This document shows, one piece after another, positions 35,577-44,203 of a stretch of DNA of 54,641 bases (its first letter is position 1; the number at the start of each line of letters is the position of its first letter). The translations under genes and the position numbers were made by a program. The stretch covers positions 1 through 54,641 of the forward strand of contig MWJO01000051.1 of the NCBI GenBank assembly GCA_002027195.1, read 5' to 3'. The notes under the pieces were generated by a model. The model made no database searches. It was not told the origin of the DNA and was given only the letters and a program-made list of their open reading frames with translations. This DNA is from Streptomyces sp. GKU 895. GTDB taxonomy: Bacteria > Actinomycetota > Actinomycetes > Streptomycetales > Streptomycetaceae.

Positions 35577-36134
35577 ATGGACGCGAACACCCACCTCCAC
35601 ACCGACGCCCCCACGGGCACGGCCTCCGGCGTGGTCCTCCGCCCCGCCGCCCCCGCCGACCTGGACACCGTCGCCGCCATCTACGCCCACTACGTCCTGC
35701 ACACCGTCACGACCTTCGAGGAGACCCCGCGCTCCGCCGCCGAGTGGGAGGAGCGGCGTCGTGAACTCGCCGAGGCGGGGCTGCCGTTCCTGGTCGCCGA
35801 GGTCTCCGGGGACGTCGCCAGGTACGCGTACGCGACCGCGTGGCGACCCCGGCCCGCCTATCGGTTCACCGTGGAGAACTCGATCTATCTCGCCCCCGGC
35901 GCCACCGGGAAGGGGCTGGGCAGTGCCTTGCTGGGCGCGCTGATCGAGGCGGCGGCCGGGGCCGGGAAGCGGAGGATGATCGCCGTGGTCGCGGACAGCG
36001 ACGCGGCCGCCGCCTCCCTCGCCCTGCACCGCCGCTTCGGCTTCACCGACGCCGGGCGGCTGACCGCCGTAGGGCACAAGCACGATCGGTGGATCGACAC
36101 CGTGCTGCTGGAGAAGGAGTTGGGAGGGGGCTGA
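35577..36134 (+). CDS. GNAT N-acetyltransferase, phosphinothricin-acetyltransferase-like
   Basis: A 185-aa acetyl-CoA-dependent N-acetyltransferase. IRPAA-like start VVLRPAAPADLDTVAAIYAHYV, then TFEETPRS, ARYAYATAWRPRPAYRFTVENSIYL, the acetyl-CoA loop GATGKGLGSALL and ALHRRFGFTDAG. The pattern is that of the Bar/PAT-YncA group, which acetylates phosphinothricin, methionine sulfoximine or related amino acids. Actual resistance is not implied by sequence alone. It is on the plus strand and convergent with ribA, 25 bases apart. Confidence 0.85.
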   Translation: MDANTHLHTDAPTGTASGVVLRPAAPADLDTVAAIYAHYVLHTVTTFEETPRSAAEWEERRRELAEAGLPFLVAEVSGDVARYAYATAWRPRPAYRFTVENSIYLAPGATGKGLGSALLGALIEAAAGAGKRRMIAVVADSDAAAASLALHRRFGFTDAGRLTAVGHKHDRWIDTVLLEKELGGG

Positions 36135-36159
36135 CGCCCCCGCCACCGCGGCGTGCCGG

Positions 36160-36786
36160 TTATCCGACGCTCAACTCGGCCAGCGGCAGCGTGTGCTGGG
36201 TCTGGAGCACCTTCGCCCGCAGGTAGCGGACGTTGTGGGCGGTGGTGAAGACCCCGGTGGGGACGCGGTCGCGGACGTCGATGCCGAGGTCGCGCAACTG
36301 ACCCGCCTTGTCGGGGTTGTTGGAGAGGAGGTCCAGCGACTCGATGCCCAGGGCCTTCAGCATCTGCGCGGCCGCCGTGTAGTCGCGGTCGTCCTCGGGC
36401 AGGCCCAGCGCGGTGTTCGCGGCGTAGGTGTCGAGGCCCTGGTCCTGGAGGGCGTACGCGTCGAGCTTGTTGTAGAGACCGATGCCGCGGCCCTCCTGGC
36501 GGAGGTACAGCAGCACGCCGCCGCGTTCGGCGATGCGCTCGACCGCCTCGCGCAGCTGGGGGCCGCAGTCGCAGCGGGCGGAGCCGAAGACGTCGCCGGT
36601 GAGGCACTCGGAGTGCAGCCGGACCAGAGGATCGGGGCCGGGCTCGCCGAGGACGACCGCCAGGTGTTCCTGGCCGTCGACCAGTCCGTGGAAGGTGACC
36701 AGCTCGGAGTCGACGCGGTAGCCGTCACCGAAGCGCAGGGGCACGCGGACGCGGGAGCGCTGGGTTGCGGCGGGGATGTCGGTCAT
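36160..36786 (-). CDS. ribA: GTP cyclohydrolase II
   Basis: RibA opens GTP to 2,5-diamino-6-ribosylamino-4(3H)-pyrimidinone phosphate plus formate and pyrophosphate, the entry to riboflavin synthesis. The 208-aa stand-alone enzyme lacks a DHBP synthase domain. The zinc ligands are in SECLTGDVFGSARCDCG (three Cys). YLRQEGRGIGLYNKLDAY and the LLSNNPDKAGQLRDLGI C-terminal motif are present. ATG 36786 has CCGGAG upstream; ATG 36810 is in frame but lacks a ribosome-binding site and abuts a palindrome. It lies next to a marR gene and a RibD-like gene, with three matching operators. Confidence 0.94.
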   Translation of the reverse strand: MTDIPAATQRSRVRVPLRFGDGYRVDSELVTFHGLVDGQEHLAVVLGEPGPDPLVRLHSECLTGDVFGSARCDCGPQLREAVERIAERGGVLLYLRQEGRGIGLYNKLDAYALQDQGLDTYAANTALGLPEDDRDYTAAAQMLKALGIESLDLLSNNPDKAGQLRDLGIDVRDRVPTGVFTTAHNVRYLRAKVLQTQHTLPLAELSVG

Positions 36787-36810
36787 GCGGGTACTCCGGT
36801 CCGTAGACAT

Positions 36811-36876
36811 ATCTGCTTCAGTTTTGAAGCAGATCTACGGTTCGAGACCCTACCCCATGCTTTAAATTTGAAGCAA
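36811..36876 (-). promoter_or_regulatory. ribA promoter with two MarR-type operators
   Basis: On the minus strand TTGCTT (36876-36871), 18 bases and TAGGGT (36852-36847) form the promoter. Operator 2, TGCTTTAAATTTGAAGCA (36858-36875), overlaps the -35. Operator 1 (36811-36834) has perfect ten-base arms ATCTGCTTCA and TGAAGCAGAT around GTTT, and lies just after the predicted start point. Both share TGCTTCA/TGAAGCA with the site in front of marR. Confidence 0.7.
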
Positions 36877-36917
36877 CAGGTATATGGCGCTTGTCACGAA
36901 CCTCGTCGTGAACCCCG

Positions 36918-37421
36918 TTACGAACAGGACGGCGACGACCGCCGCCGCCACGGAACCTCGTCCCCCGTGTCCTCCTGGAGCCCGTCCGCGATCGCCCGGG
37001 AGATCTCCTCCAGCTGCCCCACCTGCTCGGGGCCGAGCCGGTCGAAGATCGCGGAGCGGACCGTCTCGACATGTCCCGGCGCCGCCCGCTCCACCTCCGC
37101 CATGCCCTCGTCGGTCAGTACGGCGATGCTGCCGCGCTTGTCCCACCGACAGCTCTCCCGCCCGACCAGCCCGTCCTTCTCCAGCCGGTTCACGGCGTAC
37201 GTGAGCCGCGGCCGCGTGATCTTCAGCCCCTCGGCGAGATCCGTCATCCGCAGCCGCCGTTCCGGCGCCTCGGAGAGAGTGGCGAGGATGGAGTAGTACA
37301 GGTGCGGCATGCCGGCATCCTGCTGGAGCTGCCGGTCGATCGCGTCCTCCAGGAGGTGCGTCGCGGCCATGAACGCGCGCCAGGCGCGCTGCTCCTCGGG
37401 GGTGAGCCAGCGAGTCGTCAT
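36918..37421 (-). CDS. MarR-family transcriptional regulator
   Basis: A 167-aa winged-helix regulator: N-terminal dimer helix LTPEEQRAWRAFMAATHLLEDAIDRQL, then MPHLYYSILATLSEAPERRL, LAEGLKITRPRLTYAVNRLEKDGLV (recognition helix and wing) and DKRGSIAVLTDEGM (wing D/R). ATG 37421 is preceded by GGGGG and by a promoter (TTGGTT/17/TACACT). It is divergent from the RibD-like gene and upstream of ribA on the same strand. Operators at all three points suggest it controls the whole module and itself. Confidence 0.93.
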   Translation of the reverse strand: MTTRWLTPEEQRAWRAFMAATHLLEDAIDRQLQQDAGMPHLYYSILATLSEAPERRLRMTDLAEGLKITRPRLTYAVNRLEKDGLVGRESCRWDKRGSIAVLTDEGMAEVERAAPGHVETVRSAIFDRLGPEQVGQLEEISRAIADGLQEDTGDEVPWRRRSSPSCS

Positions 37422-37427
37422 GCCCCC

Positions 37428-37456
37428 AGTGTAGGTTTGCTTCAAACTTGAACCAA
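37428..37456. promoter_or_regulatory. marR promoter with internal operator
   Basis: Minus-strand -35 TTGGTT (37456-37451) and -10 TACACT (37433-37428) are separated by 17 bases. The palindrome TTCAAACTTGAA (37441-37452), within TTGCTTCAAACTTGAACCAA, fills the spacer. It matches the two operators in front of ribA and lies 78 bases upstream of the divergent RibD-like gene. Confidence 0.7.
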
Positions 37457-37529
37457 GAATCGCACGTCACAGCGCGCCGCAGCACGCCACCGAACGCCAT
37501 CGCAGATCTCAGCGAGAGGGACCGCGCCG

Positions 37530-38656
37530 ATGCCCCACCCGTACGTCCTCCTCTCCGCCGCCGTCTCCCTCGACGGCTACCTCGACGACACCGGCCCCGA
37601 CCGGCTCCTGCTCTCCTCCCCGGCCGACTTCGACCGCGTCGACGAGGTCCGCGCCTCCGTCGACGCGATCCTGATCGGCGCCGCCACCATCCGCGCCGAC
37701 AACCCGCGCCTGCTGGTGAACTCCGCGGAGCGCCGCGCGGCCCGGGTGGCCGCGGGCAAGCCGGAGTACCCCCTGAAGGTGACGGTCAGCGGCTCGGGCG
37801 ACCTGGACCCGCAGGCGCAGTTCTGGCACACGGGCGGCGACAAGGTCGTCTACACGACGGACAAGGGCGCCGAACGTGCCGAGGCGCACGGCCTCGCCGC
37901 CGACGTCGTCTCCCTCGGCGCCGACCTCGACTGGGACCGCCTTCTGACCGACCTCGCCGCCCGGGGCGTGGACCGCCTCATGGTCGAGGGCGCGGCCGGA
38001 TCCACACCCAGCTGCTCCAGCTGGGCCTCGCCGACGAACTCCAGCTGGTGCTGGCCCCGCTGTTCGTCGGCACCCCGGAGGCGCCCCGCCTCTTCGGCCC
38101 CGGCGGCTACCAGGCCGGCCGCCTGCGACTGACGGAAACCCGGCAGATCGAGGACGTGGTCCTCATGCGCTACGAGCCCACCGCCCCCGGCACCGGCCCG
38201 CGCGCCACACCCGCCGACCACCACTGGCTCCGCCTCGCCTGCGAACTGGCGACGCTCTGCCCGCCGTCGCGGACCGCGTTCAGCGTCGGCGCGGTCGTGG
38301 TCGCCGCCGACGGCACGGAACTCGCGCGCGGGTACTCGAGGGAGGGCGACGACCCCGTCGTACACGCGGAGGAGGCGGCCCTGGCGAAGATCGGCGCGAA
38401 CGACCCCCGGCTGGCGTCGGCGACCGTCTACAGCAGCCTGGAACCCTGCGCCCGCCGCGCCTCCCGCCCCGCGCCCTGCGCCCGGCTGATCCTCGACGCC
38501 GGGGTACGGCGGGTGGTGACGGCCTGGCGGGAGCCGGACACGTTCGTGACGGCGGCCGACGGGAACGGGCTGCTGGCGGCGCACGGTGCCGACGTCGTCG
38601 TACTGCCGGAGTACGCGGAGCGGGCGAAGGCGCCCAACAAGCACTTGCTGTCGTAG
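37530..38656 (+). CDS. RibD-like bifunctional protein in reversed order (reductase then deaminase), frameshifted
   Basis: The N-terminal half is a RibD_C/dihydrofolate-reductase-fold pyrimidine reductase (VLLSAAVSLDGYLDDTG, DAILIGAATIRADNPRLLV, GVDRLMVEG). The C-terminal half is a zinc deaminase (VVHAEEAALAKI and LEPCARRASRPAPC, the HAE...PC-x8-C pattern of RibD deaminases). Canonical RibD has the deaminase first. The frame changes near 37990-38005, where GAGGGCGCGGCCGG would need one more G to give VEGGGRIHTQLLQLG; the total length is 3n-1 and the intact protein about 375 aa. It is probably a sequencing deletion. It would perform the two steps after RibA. It is divergent from marR. Confidence 0.8.
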
Positions 38657-38782
38657 GGGCGAGGAGCGGCGAAGGCGCCGAACAGGCACCTGTCGCCCTG
38701 GCGGCGGGACCCCGCCGGGGCCGGCCGACCGATCGGCCCAACAGATCCTGCGCCCCGGCAACCCCCGGTCCACGCTTCCCCT

Positions 38783-39997
38783 ATGAGGCCCCGACTCACC
38801 GCCGCTCTCCTGCTGGTCCCGCTCCTCGCCACCGCCTGCGCGGGGACCGGTGCCGGTACCCGCACCATGGCCCGCGCGCTGCCCCCGGACACCGCCTTCA
38901 CCCACCCCGGCGTGCTCGTCAGCGAGGCGCAGCTGGAGGCCGTGAAGAAGAACGTCACCGCGGGGAAGCAGCCGTGGCTGAAGGCCTACCTCGACATGCG
39001 GGACAGCAAGTACGGGGCGTACACGTACACGCCGGAGCCGTACGCCAGCGTCGACTGCCCCGGTGGCGACCACGCCGACCGGCCCGCGCACGGGTGTGTC
39101 GAGGAGCGCGAGGACGCCATCGCCGCCTACACCCAGGCCCTTCTCTTCCGGATCACCGGCAAGCAGCAGCACGCTGTGAAGGCCAGGGAGATCATGGACG
39201 CCTGGTCGGCGAAGATGCGGCGGCACACCGAGGAGGACGCCGGGCTGCAGACCGGGTGGGCCGGGTCGACATGGGCGCGGGCCGCCGAGATCGTCCGGCA
39301 CAGTCCCGGCGCGGGCTGGCCGGCGGACCGGGTCGCCCGGTTCGAGACCATGCTGCGCACGGCGTATCTGCCGGCCGTCACGCGCAAGGTCCCCGACTAC
39401 AACGGCAACTGGGACCTCGTGATGACCGACGCGGCCATCGGCATCGCCGTCTTCCTGGAGGACCGCAAGGCCTTCGACCACGCCCTGGAACGGGTCCGCG
39501 AGCGCGTGCCCGCCTACTTCTACCTGGCGAAGGACGGCAAGCTGCCGCTCACGCCCAAGGGGTCGACCGTCGGCACCCCGCAGAAGCTCACGACGTACTG
39601 GTTCGGGCAGAAGACGTACAAGGACGGCATGTCCCAGGAGACCTGCCGCAACTTCAAGCACGTCGGCTACTCCCTCGCCGCCACCGCCCACATCGCCGAG
39701 ACCGCCTGGCACCAGGGCATCGACCTGTACGGCGAGGTGAAGGACCGGCTCAAGAGCGCCCTCGCCTTCCACGCCCGGTACCAGGCGGGGGAGACCGCGC
39801 CCGTGTGGCTGTGCGGCGGCAAGGTCGACCGGAACATGGGGCCGGACCTGGAGGTCGCCCTCAACCACCTGGAGAACCGCCTCGGCGACTCCGTCCCGGC
39901 CGCCCACAAGCTCGCCGAAAAGACCCGCCCGGCCGGCACCGACAACCTCTTCGTCTCCTGGGAGACCCTGACCCACGCGGGCAATCCGGGCACCTGA
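38783..39997 (+). CDS. Secreted alginate-lyase-family lipoprotein
   Basis: A 404-aa protein with a signal peptide (RLTAALLLVPLLATACAG, likely lipobox Cys) and an alpha/alpha-toroid domain resembling the alginate lyase (PL5-like) family: HPGVLVSEAQLEAVKKNV, WDLVMTDAAIGIAVFLEDR, and a conserved YWFGQKTYKDGMSQETCRNFKHVGYSL with the probable catalytic Asn/His/Tyr cluster. It probably acts on acidic polysaccharide outside the cell. Streptomyces paralogues are often of unproven specificity. No strong ribosome-binding site precedes ATG 38783. Confidence 0.78.
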   Translation: MRPRLTAALLLVPLLATACAGTGAGTRTMARALPPDTAFTHPGVLVSEAQLEAVKKNVTAGKQPWLKAYLDMRDSKYGAYTYTPEPYASVDCPGGDHADRPAHGCVEEREDAIAAYTQALLFRITGKQQHAVKAREIMDAWSAKMRRHTEEDAGLQTGWAGSTWARAAEIVRHSPGAGWPADRVARFETMLRTAYLPAVTRKVPDYNGNWDLVMTDAAIGIAVFLEDRKAFDHALERVRERVPAYFYLAKDGKLPLTPKGSTVGTPQKLTTYWFGQKTYKDGMSQETCRNFKHVGYSLAATAHIAETAWHQGIDLYGEVKDRLKSALAFHARYQAGETAPVWLCGGKVDRNMGPDLEVALNHLENRLGDSVPAAHKLAEKTRPAGTDNLFVSWETLTHAGNPGT

Positions 39998-40070
39998 GAA
40001 CCGCCCGTGAGCTGCGGCGACGTAAAGGTGGCGCGAGCGGTCCCGCGAATGGCGTATGCTGGTTCACCGA

Positions 40071-40144
40071 CGCGGGGTGGAGCAGCTCGGTAGCTCGCTG
40101 GGCTCATAACCCAGAGGTCGCAGGTTCAAATCCTGTCCCCGCTA
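40071..40144 (+). tRNA. Initiator tRNA-fMet(CAT)
   Basis: Plus strand, 74 nt. Positions 1 and 72 (C and T) do not pair, and three G-C pairs close the anticodon stem (GGG/CCC) around CTCATAA; both are hallmarks of initiator tRNA. The T-loop is TTCAAAT and the discriminator is A. A TATGCT -10 lies at 40055-40060. Confidence 0.95.
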
Positions 40145-40153
40145 CTGAAGGCC

Positions 40154-40186
40154 CAGGGCAATCCAGTTCAATGGATTCCGGCCCTG
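40154..40186 (+). terminator. Terminator-like hairpin after the initiator tRNA
   Basis: CAGGGC (40154-40159) with GCCCTG (40181-40186) and inner ATCCA/TGGAT form an interrupted stem. A short T-rich stretch (GTCGTTT) follows. Confidence 0.5.
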
Positions 40187-40464
40187 AGTCGTTTCGAGGT
40201 TCTTCCGCTGGAGTCGGCGATGTCACGGCCGGTGATCGGGTGAGCGCCCTCCGCATAACAACTGACATACCGTCAATACCTGTGAGCCTCCTGGGAGTCC
40301 TCGCGGGCGCGGTCAACTCGCCCGATTTTCACCGGCCATGACCCCTACGTCCTGCCGAAAAAGGTTAATGATCAAGCGGAACAGCTTGGAATCCGTACCC
40401 CGGGTCTATTAACGTTCGATAACGCAGCGCGGTCGTCCCAGCCGTCACAAGAGTCGGCTCCGTG

Positions 40465-40606
40465 CGCACGCGCCGAATCCCGCAAGGGAACCGGGGAACC
40501 ACCAACTTGGGGTGAATCACGCGGAAGTCGCCGTGGCAGCACGGCGGTTATACGCGCGTAGGAGACCTTCCTGCTCCGAACCCGTCAGCTAACCCGGTAG
40601 GCGAGA
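40465..40606 (+). ncRNA. c-di-AMP (ydaO-yuaA) riboswitch
   Basis: The conserved blocks of the ydaO-yuaA motif appear in order: GCCGAATCC (40472-40480), CCGGGGAACCA (40491-40501), TTGGGGTGAATCACGCGG (40507-40524), a variable stem, CTCCGAACCCGTCAGCTAAC (40574-40593) and CGGTAGGCG closing P1 with CGCC at 40471-40474. The element ends about 10 bases before the AGGAG of the M23 peptidase gene. In actinobacteria this riboswitch controls cell-wall hydrolases, and c-di-AMP binding normally lowers expression. The rest of the gap (40187-40464) shows no gene. Confidence 0.92.
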
Positions 40607-40629
40607 AGGAAGGAAAGGAGCACGCCCAC

Positions 40630-41664
40630 GTGGCGTCAAACCGGCCTGCCCCCGAGGCCCCGTACGTGCCGAGCCAGCGCAGCACCGATGCCTTCGGCTA
40701 CGGCAGCTACCACCACGACGAGGGCCCGCAGGACGTCTGGAATCCCACCGAGGACTCCCTCCGTCCGCCGCGTGGCAAGCACCGGGTGGCCAAGCAGCGC
40801 GGCGGGGGACTCGCCCGCAGTTCCACGGTCCTGGGCGTCGGTGTCATAGCCGCCGTCGGCGCGGGCGGCATGGCCAGCGCCAACACCGGCAAGCCGCCGG
40901 TCTCCATCTCGATCCCCGACCTGCCCAACGTGGGCGGTGTCTTCGGCGGTGACGACGAGGCCCCCAAGGGTTCCGCCACCGCCCTCAGCAGCCTGGCCAC
41001 CAGCGCCACGCGGACCGCCGAGACCGGCTCGGACGCTGGTGAGGCGCTGCGCAACCGGATCATGGCGCAGGCCGAGAGCCAGCAGAACCAGGTCGACAAC
41101 AAGGCGCAGCTGGCCGCCGAGGCCGAGGTCGCCACGCAGACCGCGAAGGCCGAGGCCGCCGCACTCAAGCAGGCCGCCGACGACGCCGCGGCGGCGAAGA
41201 AGGCCGCCGAGGAGAAGGCCGCGAAGGAGGCCGAGGCCAAGCGCCTCGCCGAGCTCGCCAAGCAGTTCACGCTTCCGACCTCCTCGTACACGATCACCTC
41301 GACCTTCGGTCAGGCCGGTTCGCTGTGGTCCTCCGGCTACCACACCGGTCTGGACTTCGCGGCCCCCACGGGCACGCTGATCAAGGCGATCCACAGCGGC
41401 ACCATCACGGAGGCCGGCTGGGCCGGCTCCTACGGCTACCGCACGATCCTCACCCTCGACGACGGCACCGAGCTGTGGTTCTGCCACCAGTCCTCGATCA
41501 GCGTCAGTGTCGGCCAGAAGGTCGGCACCGGTGATGTCATCGGGCGCGTGGGCGCGACCGGCAACGTGACCGGCGCCCACCTGCACCTGGAGGTCCACCC
41601 CGACGGGGCGGACACCGGCATCGACCCGATGGCGTGGCTGCGGAGCAAGGGCCTCAACCCCTGA
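40630..41664 (+). CDS. M23-family cell-wall endopeptidase
   Basis: A 344-aa protein: a cytoplasmic N-terminus of about 65 residues, a signal-anchor or signal peptide (STVLGVGVIAAVGAGGMASA), then an Ala/Glu/Lys-rich coiled coil (about 150-215) and a C-terminal lysostaphin-type peptidase with zinc ligands HTGLDFA (HxxxD) and HLHLEVH. It cleaves peptidoglycan peptide bridges during growth or spore resuscitation. GTG 40630 has AGGAG ten bases upstream. The c-di-AMP riboswitch directly before it ties its expression to osmotic/cell-wall signalling. Confidence 0.93.
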   Translation: MASNRPAPEAPYVPSQRSTDAFGYGSYHHDEGPQDVWNPTEDSLRPPRGKHRVAKQRGGGLARSSTVLGVGVIAAVGAGGMASANTGKPPVSISIPDLPNVGGVFGGDDEAPKGSATALSSLATSATRTAETGSDAGEALRNRIMAQAESQQNQVDNKAQLAAEAEVATQTAKAEAAALKQAADDAAAAKKAAEEKAAKEAEAKRLAELAKQFTLPTSSYTITSTFGQAGSLWSSGYHTGLDFAAPTGTLIKAIHSGTITEAGWAGSYGYRTILTLDDGTELWFCHQSSISVSVGQKVGTGDVIGRVGATGNVTGAHLHLEVHPDGADTGIDPMAWLRSKGLNP

Positions 41665-41684
41665 GGCGCGGCACCTTCTGAACC

Positions 41685-41730
41685 CCGGCGGTCCCGACGC
41701 TCACCCCCCGACGTCAGGGCCGCCGGTCTT
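41685..41730 (+). terminator. Terminator of the M23 peptidase gene
   Basis: CCGGCGG (41685-41691) pairs with CCGCCGG (41720-41726), extended by CCC/GGG and GACG/CGTC, followed by TCTTT. Confidence 0.75.
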
Positions 41731-41826
41731 TGCGCGCCCGCAGCGGAATGTTGTACTCCGCTTGTTTACGGGAACTTTGCGGCCGTCCTGGAAGATCCGC
41801 CTCCGACGTGGGCGTTGTCCATCACC

Positions 41827-42774
41827 ATGACTTCTCTTCGCAAGCTGGGCACGTCCGATCTCGAGGTCTTCCCGCTCTCCCTCGGCGGCAACGTCTTCGG
41901 CTGGACCGCCGACGAGGCGCAGTCCTTCGCCGTCCTCGACGCCTACGCCGCCGCGGGCGGCAACTTCCTCGACACCGCCGACTCCTACTCGCACTGGGTG
42001 GAGGGCAACTCGGGCGGCGAGTCCGAGACCATCATCGGCAAGTGGGTCAGGGCGCGCGGCAACCGCGACGACGTCGTGATCGCCACGAAGGTCAGCCAGC
42101 ACCCGGAGTTCCAGGGTCTGCGGGCCGCCAACATCAAGGCCGCCGCGGACGCCTCCCTGCGCCGCCTGGGCACCGACCACATCGACCTCTACTACACCCA
42201 CTTCGACAAGCCCGAGGTGCCGGTCGAGGAGATCATCGGCGCGCTGGACGAGCTGGTGAAGGCGGGCAAGGTGCGGCACATCGCCGCGTCCAACATCTCG
42301 GCCGAGCGGCTGGAGAAGTCGCTGGCCTTCTCCGAGCGCGAGGGCCTGGCCCGGTACGTGGCGCTCCAGCCGCACTACAACCTGGTCTCGCGCGAGACGT
42401 ACGAGGGTGAGCTCCAGGACCTGGCGGAGCGCAGCGGCCTCGCCGCGGTGCCCTACTTCGCGCTCGCCTCCGGGTTCCTCACCGGCAAGTACCGCGACGG
42501 CGAGGTGGTGGAGGGCGCCCGGGCCGCCGCCGGCGCCGGCAAGCACCTGGAGACGGAGCGGGGCCGCAAGGTCCTCGCCGCCCTCGACGACATCGCCGAG
42601 GCCCACCGCGTGCCGGTCGCCACGGTCGCCCTGGCCTGGCTCGCCGCCCAGCCGACGGTGGCGGCCCCGATCGCCTCGGCGCGGGTGGTGGACCAGCTGC
42701 CGGCGCTGGTGAAGGTGGCGGAGGTGACCCTCACGGAGGCCGAGACGGAGCGGCTGACGCAGGCGTCCGCGTAG
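41827..42774 (+). CDS. Aldo/keto reductase
   Basis: A 315-aa NADPH-dependent oxidoreductase of the AKR TIM-barrel fold: LGGNVFGWTADE, FLDTADSY with catalytic Asp and Tyr, VVIATKVSQHPEF with Lys, DLYYTHFDKP with His, HIAASNISAERLEK, and the C-terminal cofactor segment VAAPIASARVVDQL. The physiological substrate is unknown. ATG 41827 (MTSLRKLG) fits homologues better than TTG 41815. It is convergent with the PrsW-like gene, which ends six bases away. Confidence 0.93.
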   Translation: MTSLRKLGTSDLEVFPLSLGGNVFGWTADEAQSFAVLDAYAAAGGNFLDTADSYSHWVEGNSGGESETIIGKWVRARGNRDDVVIATKVSQHPEFQGLRAANIKAAADASLRRLGTDHIDLYYTHFDKPEVPVEEIIGALDELVKAGKVRHIAASNISAERLEKSLAFSEREGLARYVALQPHYNLVSRETYEGELQDLAERSGLAAVPYFALASGFLTGKYRDGEVVEGARAAAGAGKHLETERGRKVLAALDDIAEAHRVPVATVALAWLAAQPTVAAPIASARVVDQLPALVKVAEVTLTEAETERLTQASA

Positions 42775-42780
42775 CTCTCG

Positions 42781-44099
42781 TCAGGACTGGTAGGGGTTGT
42801 ACGCGGAGTACGGCGCCGGCTGCTGGCCGTACCCGTACACCCCGTACATCGGCCACGGCGCCGCCACCACCGGGACCGGCGGCGCGTCGCACGGGCCGCG
42901 TGGTCGAGCGCCGGGCGGGCGACGTCCCGCCGGGCCCACAGCTCGTGCAGCAACTCCCTCTCCCGTACGACGAAGTCGGCGCCGGCGCGGCCACGGCGCC
43001 CCCGGTGCCGCAGGAACGCCAGCGACGTCGCATACGCCTCGTACTGCGCCACCGCCCGCGCGGCGGGCCGTCCGGCGTGCCGGCGGGCGTACTGGCGGGC
43101 GATGCGCCGGGCCCGCATCGAGCCGAGAGCGAAGGGTTCGGCGGGGGTGAGCCAGCCCGCGACGGCGTAGGCGGGCAGTTCCTCGCGGACGGTCCTCAGC
43201 TCGCGCTGCCGGGTCCAGATGACCAGCCAGGTCAGCAGCCCGAACGCGGGAAGCATGAAGACCGCGTACACGGCGAAGAAGCCGTACTCCCCGAAGGTGG
43301 ACGAGCCGTTCCAGACGGCGTGCATGCCCATCGCGAGCAGCAGGCCGGAGAGGGGGACGAGGACGCGGCGCAGGTGGTGGCGGTCCGCGGACAGGGCGGC
43401 GATGCCGAAGCCGATGCCGGTCAGGACCGTGAACAGGGGGTGCGCGAACGGGGACATGATCACGCGCACGAAGAACGTCGCCGCGGTCACGGACGCGATG
43501 CCGCGGTCGCCGGTGAGCTGGTCGGTGCCGAAGGCGGTGCCGAGGTAGAGGATGTTCTCGGTGAACGCGAAGCCGGTGGCCGTGACCCCGGCTATCACCA
43601 CGCCGTCGACGATCCCGGTGAAGTCCCGTCTGCGGAACAGGAAGACCAGCAGGACGGCGGCGGCCTTCGCGGACTCCTCCACGATGGGCGCTATGACCGT
43701 GGCCCCCAGGGTGTCCGCGCTGGACGGGTCGGCCGTCGCCGTGGCTATCCATCTGGTCGCGAAGCTGTTGGCGACGATCGCTATCAGCGCCGCCGCGCAG
43801 GCGCCCCAGGCGAAGCAGAACAGCAGATTGCGCCAGGGGCCCGGTTCGACGCGGTCCAGCCAGCGGAACGCGGCTATGAGCAGCGGCACGGGGAGGATCG
43901 CGAGGCCGAGGCCGACCAGGAAGCCCTCGGTGCCGGTCTGCTCGCGCACCAGGGCGAGGATGACGAGCCCGGACAGGGCCAGCAGGGTGGTGAGGGCGCC
44001 GTAGCGCACCCAGTTCCGTTGCCACCAGTGCGCGTGCCGCAGCGCACCGCCGGCGGGGCCGGTGGGAGGGTGCGTGGGGTACGGAGGAAAGATGGCCAC
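42781..44099 (-). CDS. PrsW-family intramembrane metalloprotease, frameshifted near the C-terminus
   Basis: A multi-spanning membrane protein (8-9 hydrophobic segments) with the PrsW signature: EESAKAAAVLLVFLF, FAFTENILYLG, and the His-containing MSPFAHPLFTVLTG and GMHAVWNGSS. PrsW in Bacillus cleaves an anti-sigma factor; partners here are unknown. The main frame runs from GTG 44099 to about 42890 (ARRDVARPALDHAARA). The expected Tyr/Pro-rich tail (DAPPVPVVAAPWPMYGVYGY... NPYQS, stop at 42781) is in another frame. The length is 3n-1, so one base is probably missing; the intact product would be about 439 aa. Confidence 0.82.
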
Positions 44100-44203
44100 G
44101 GCATCGACCTTAACGAGGGGGGTGGCTGCGGTGCTTGTCTCTCTCGGCTCTCTCGTGCCTTCTCTGCCGCTTCCTGTCGGCGCTTGTCGCTTCCGGTCGC
44201 TTC

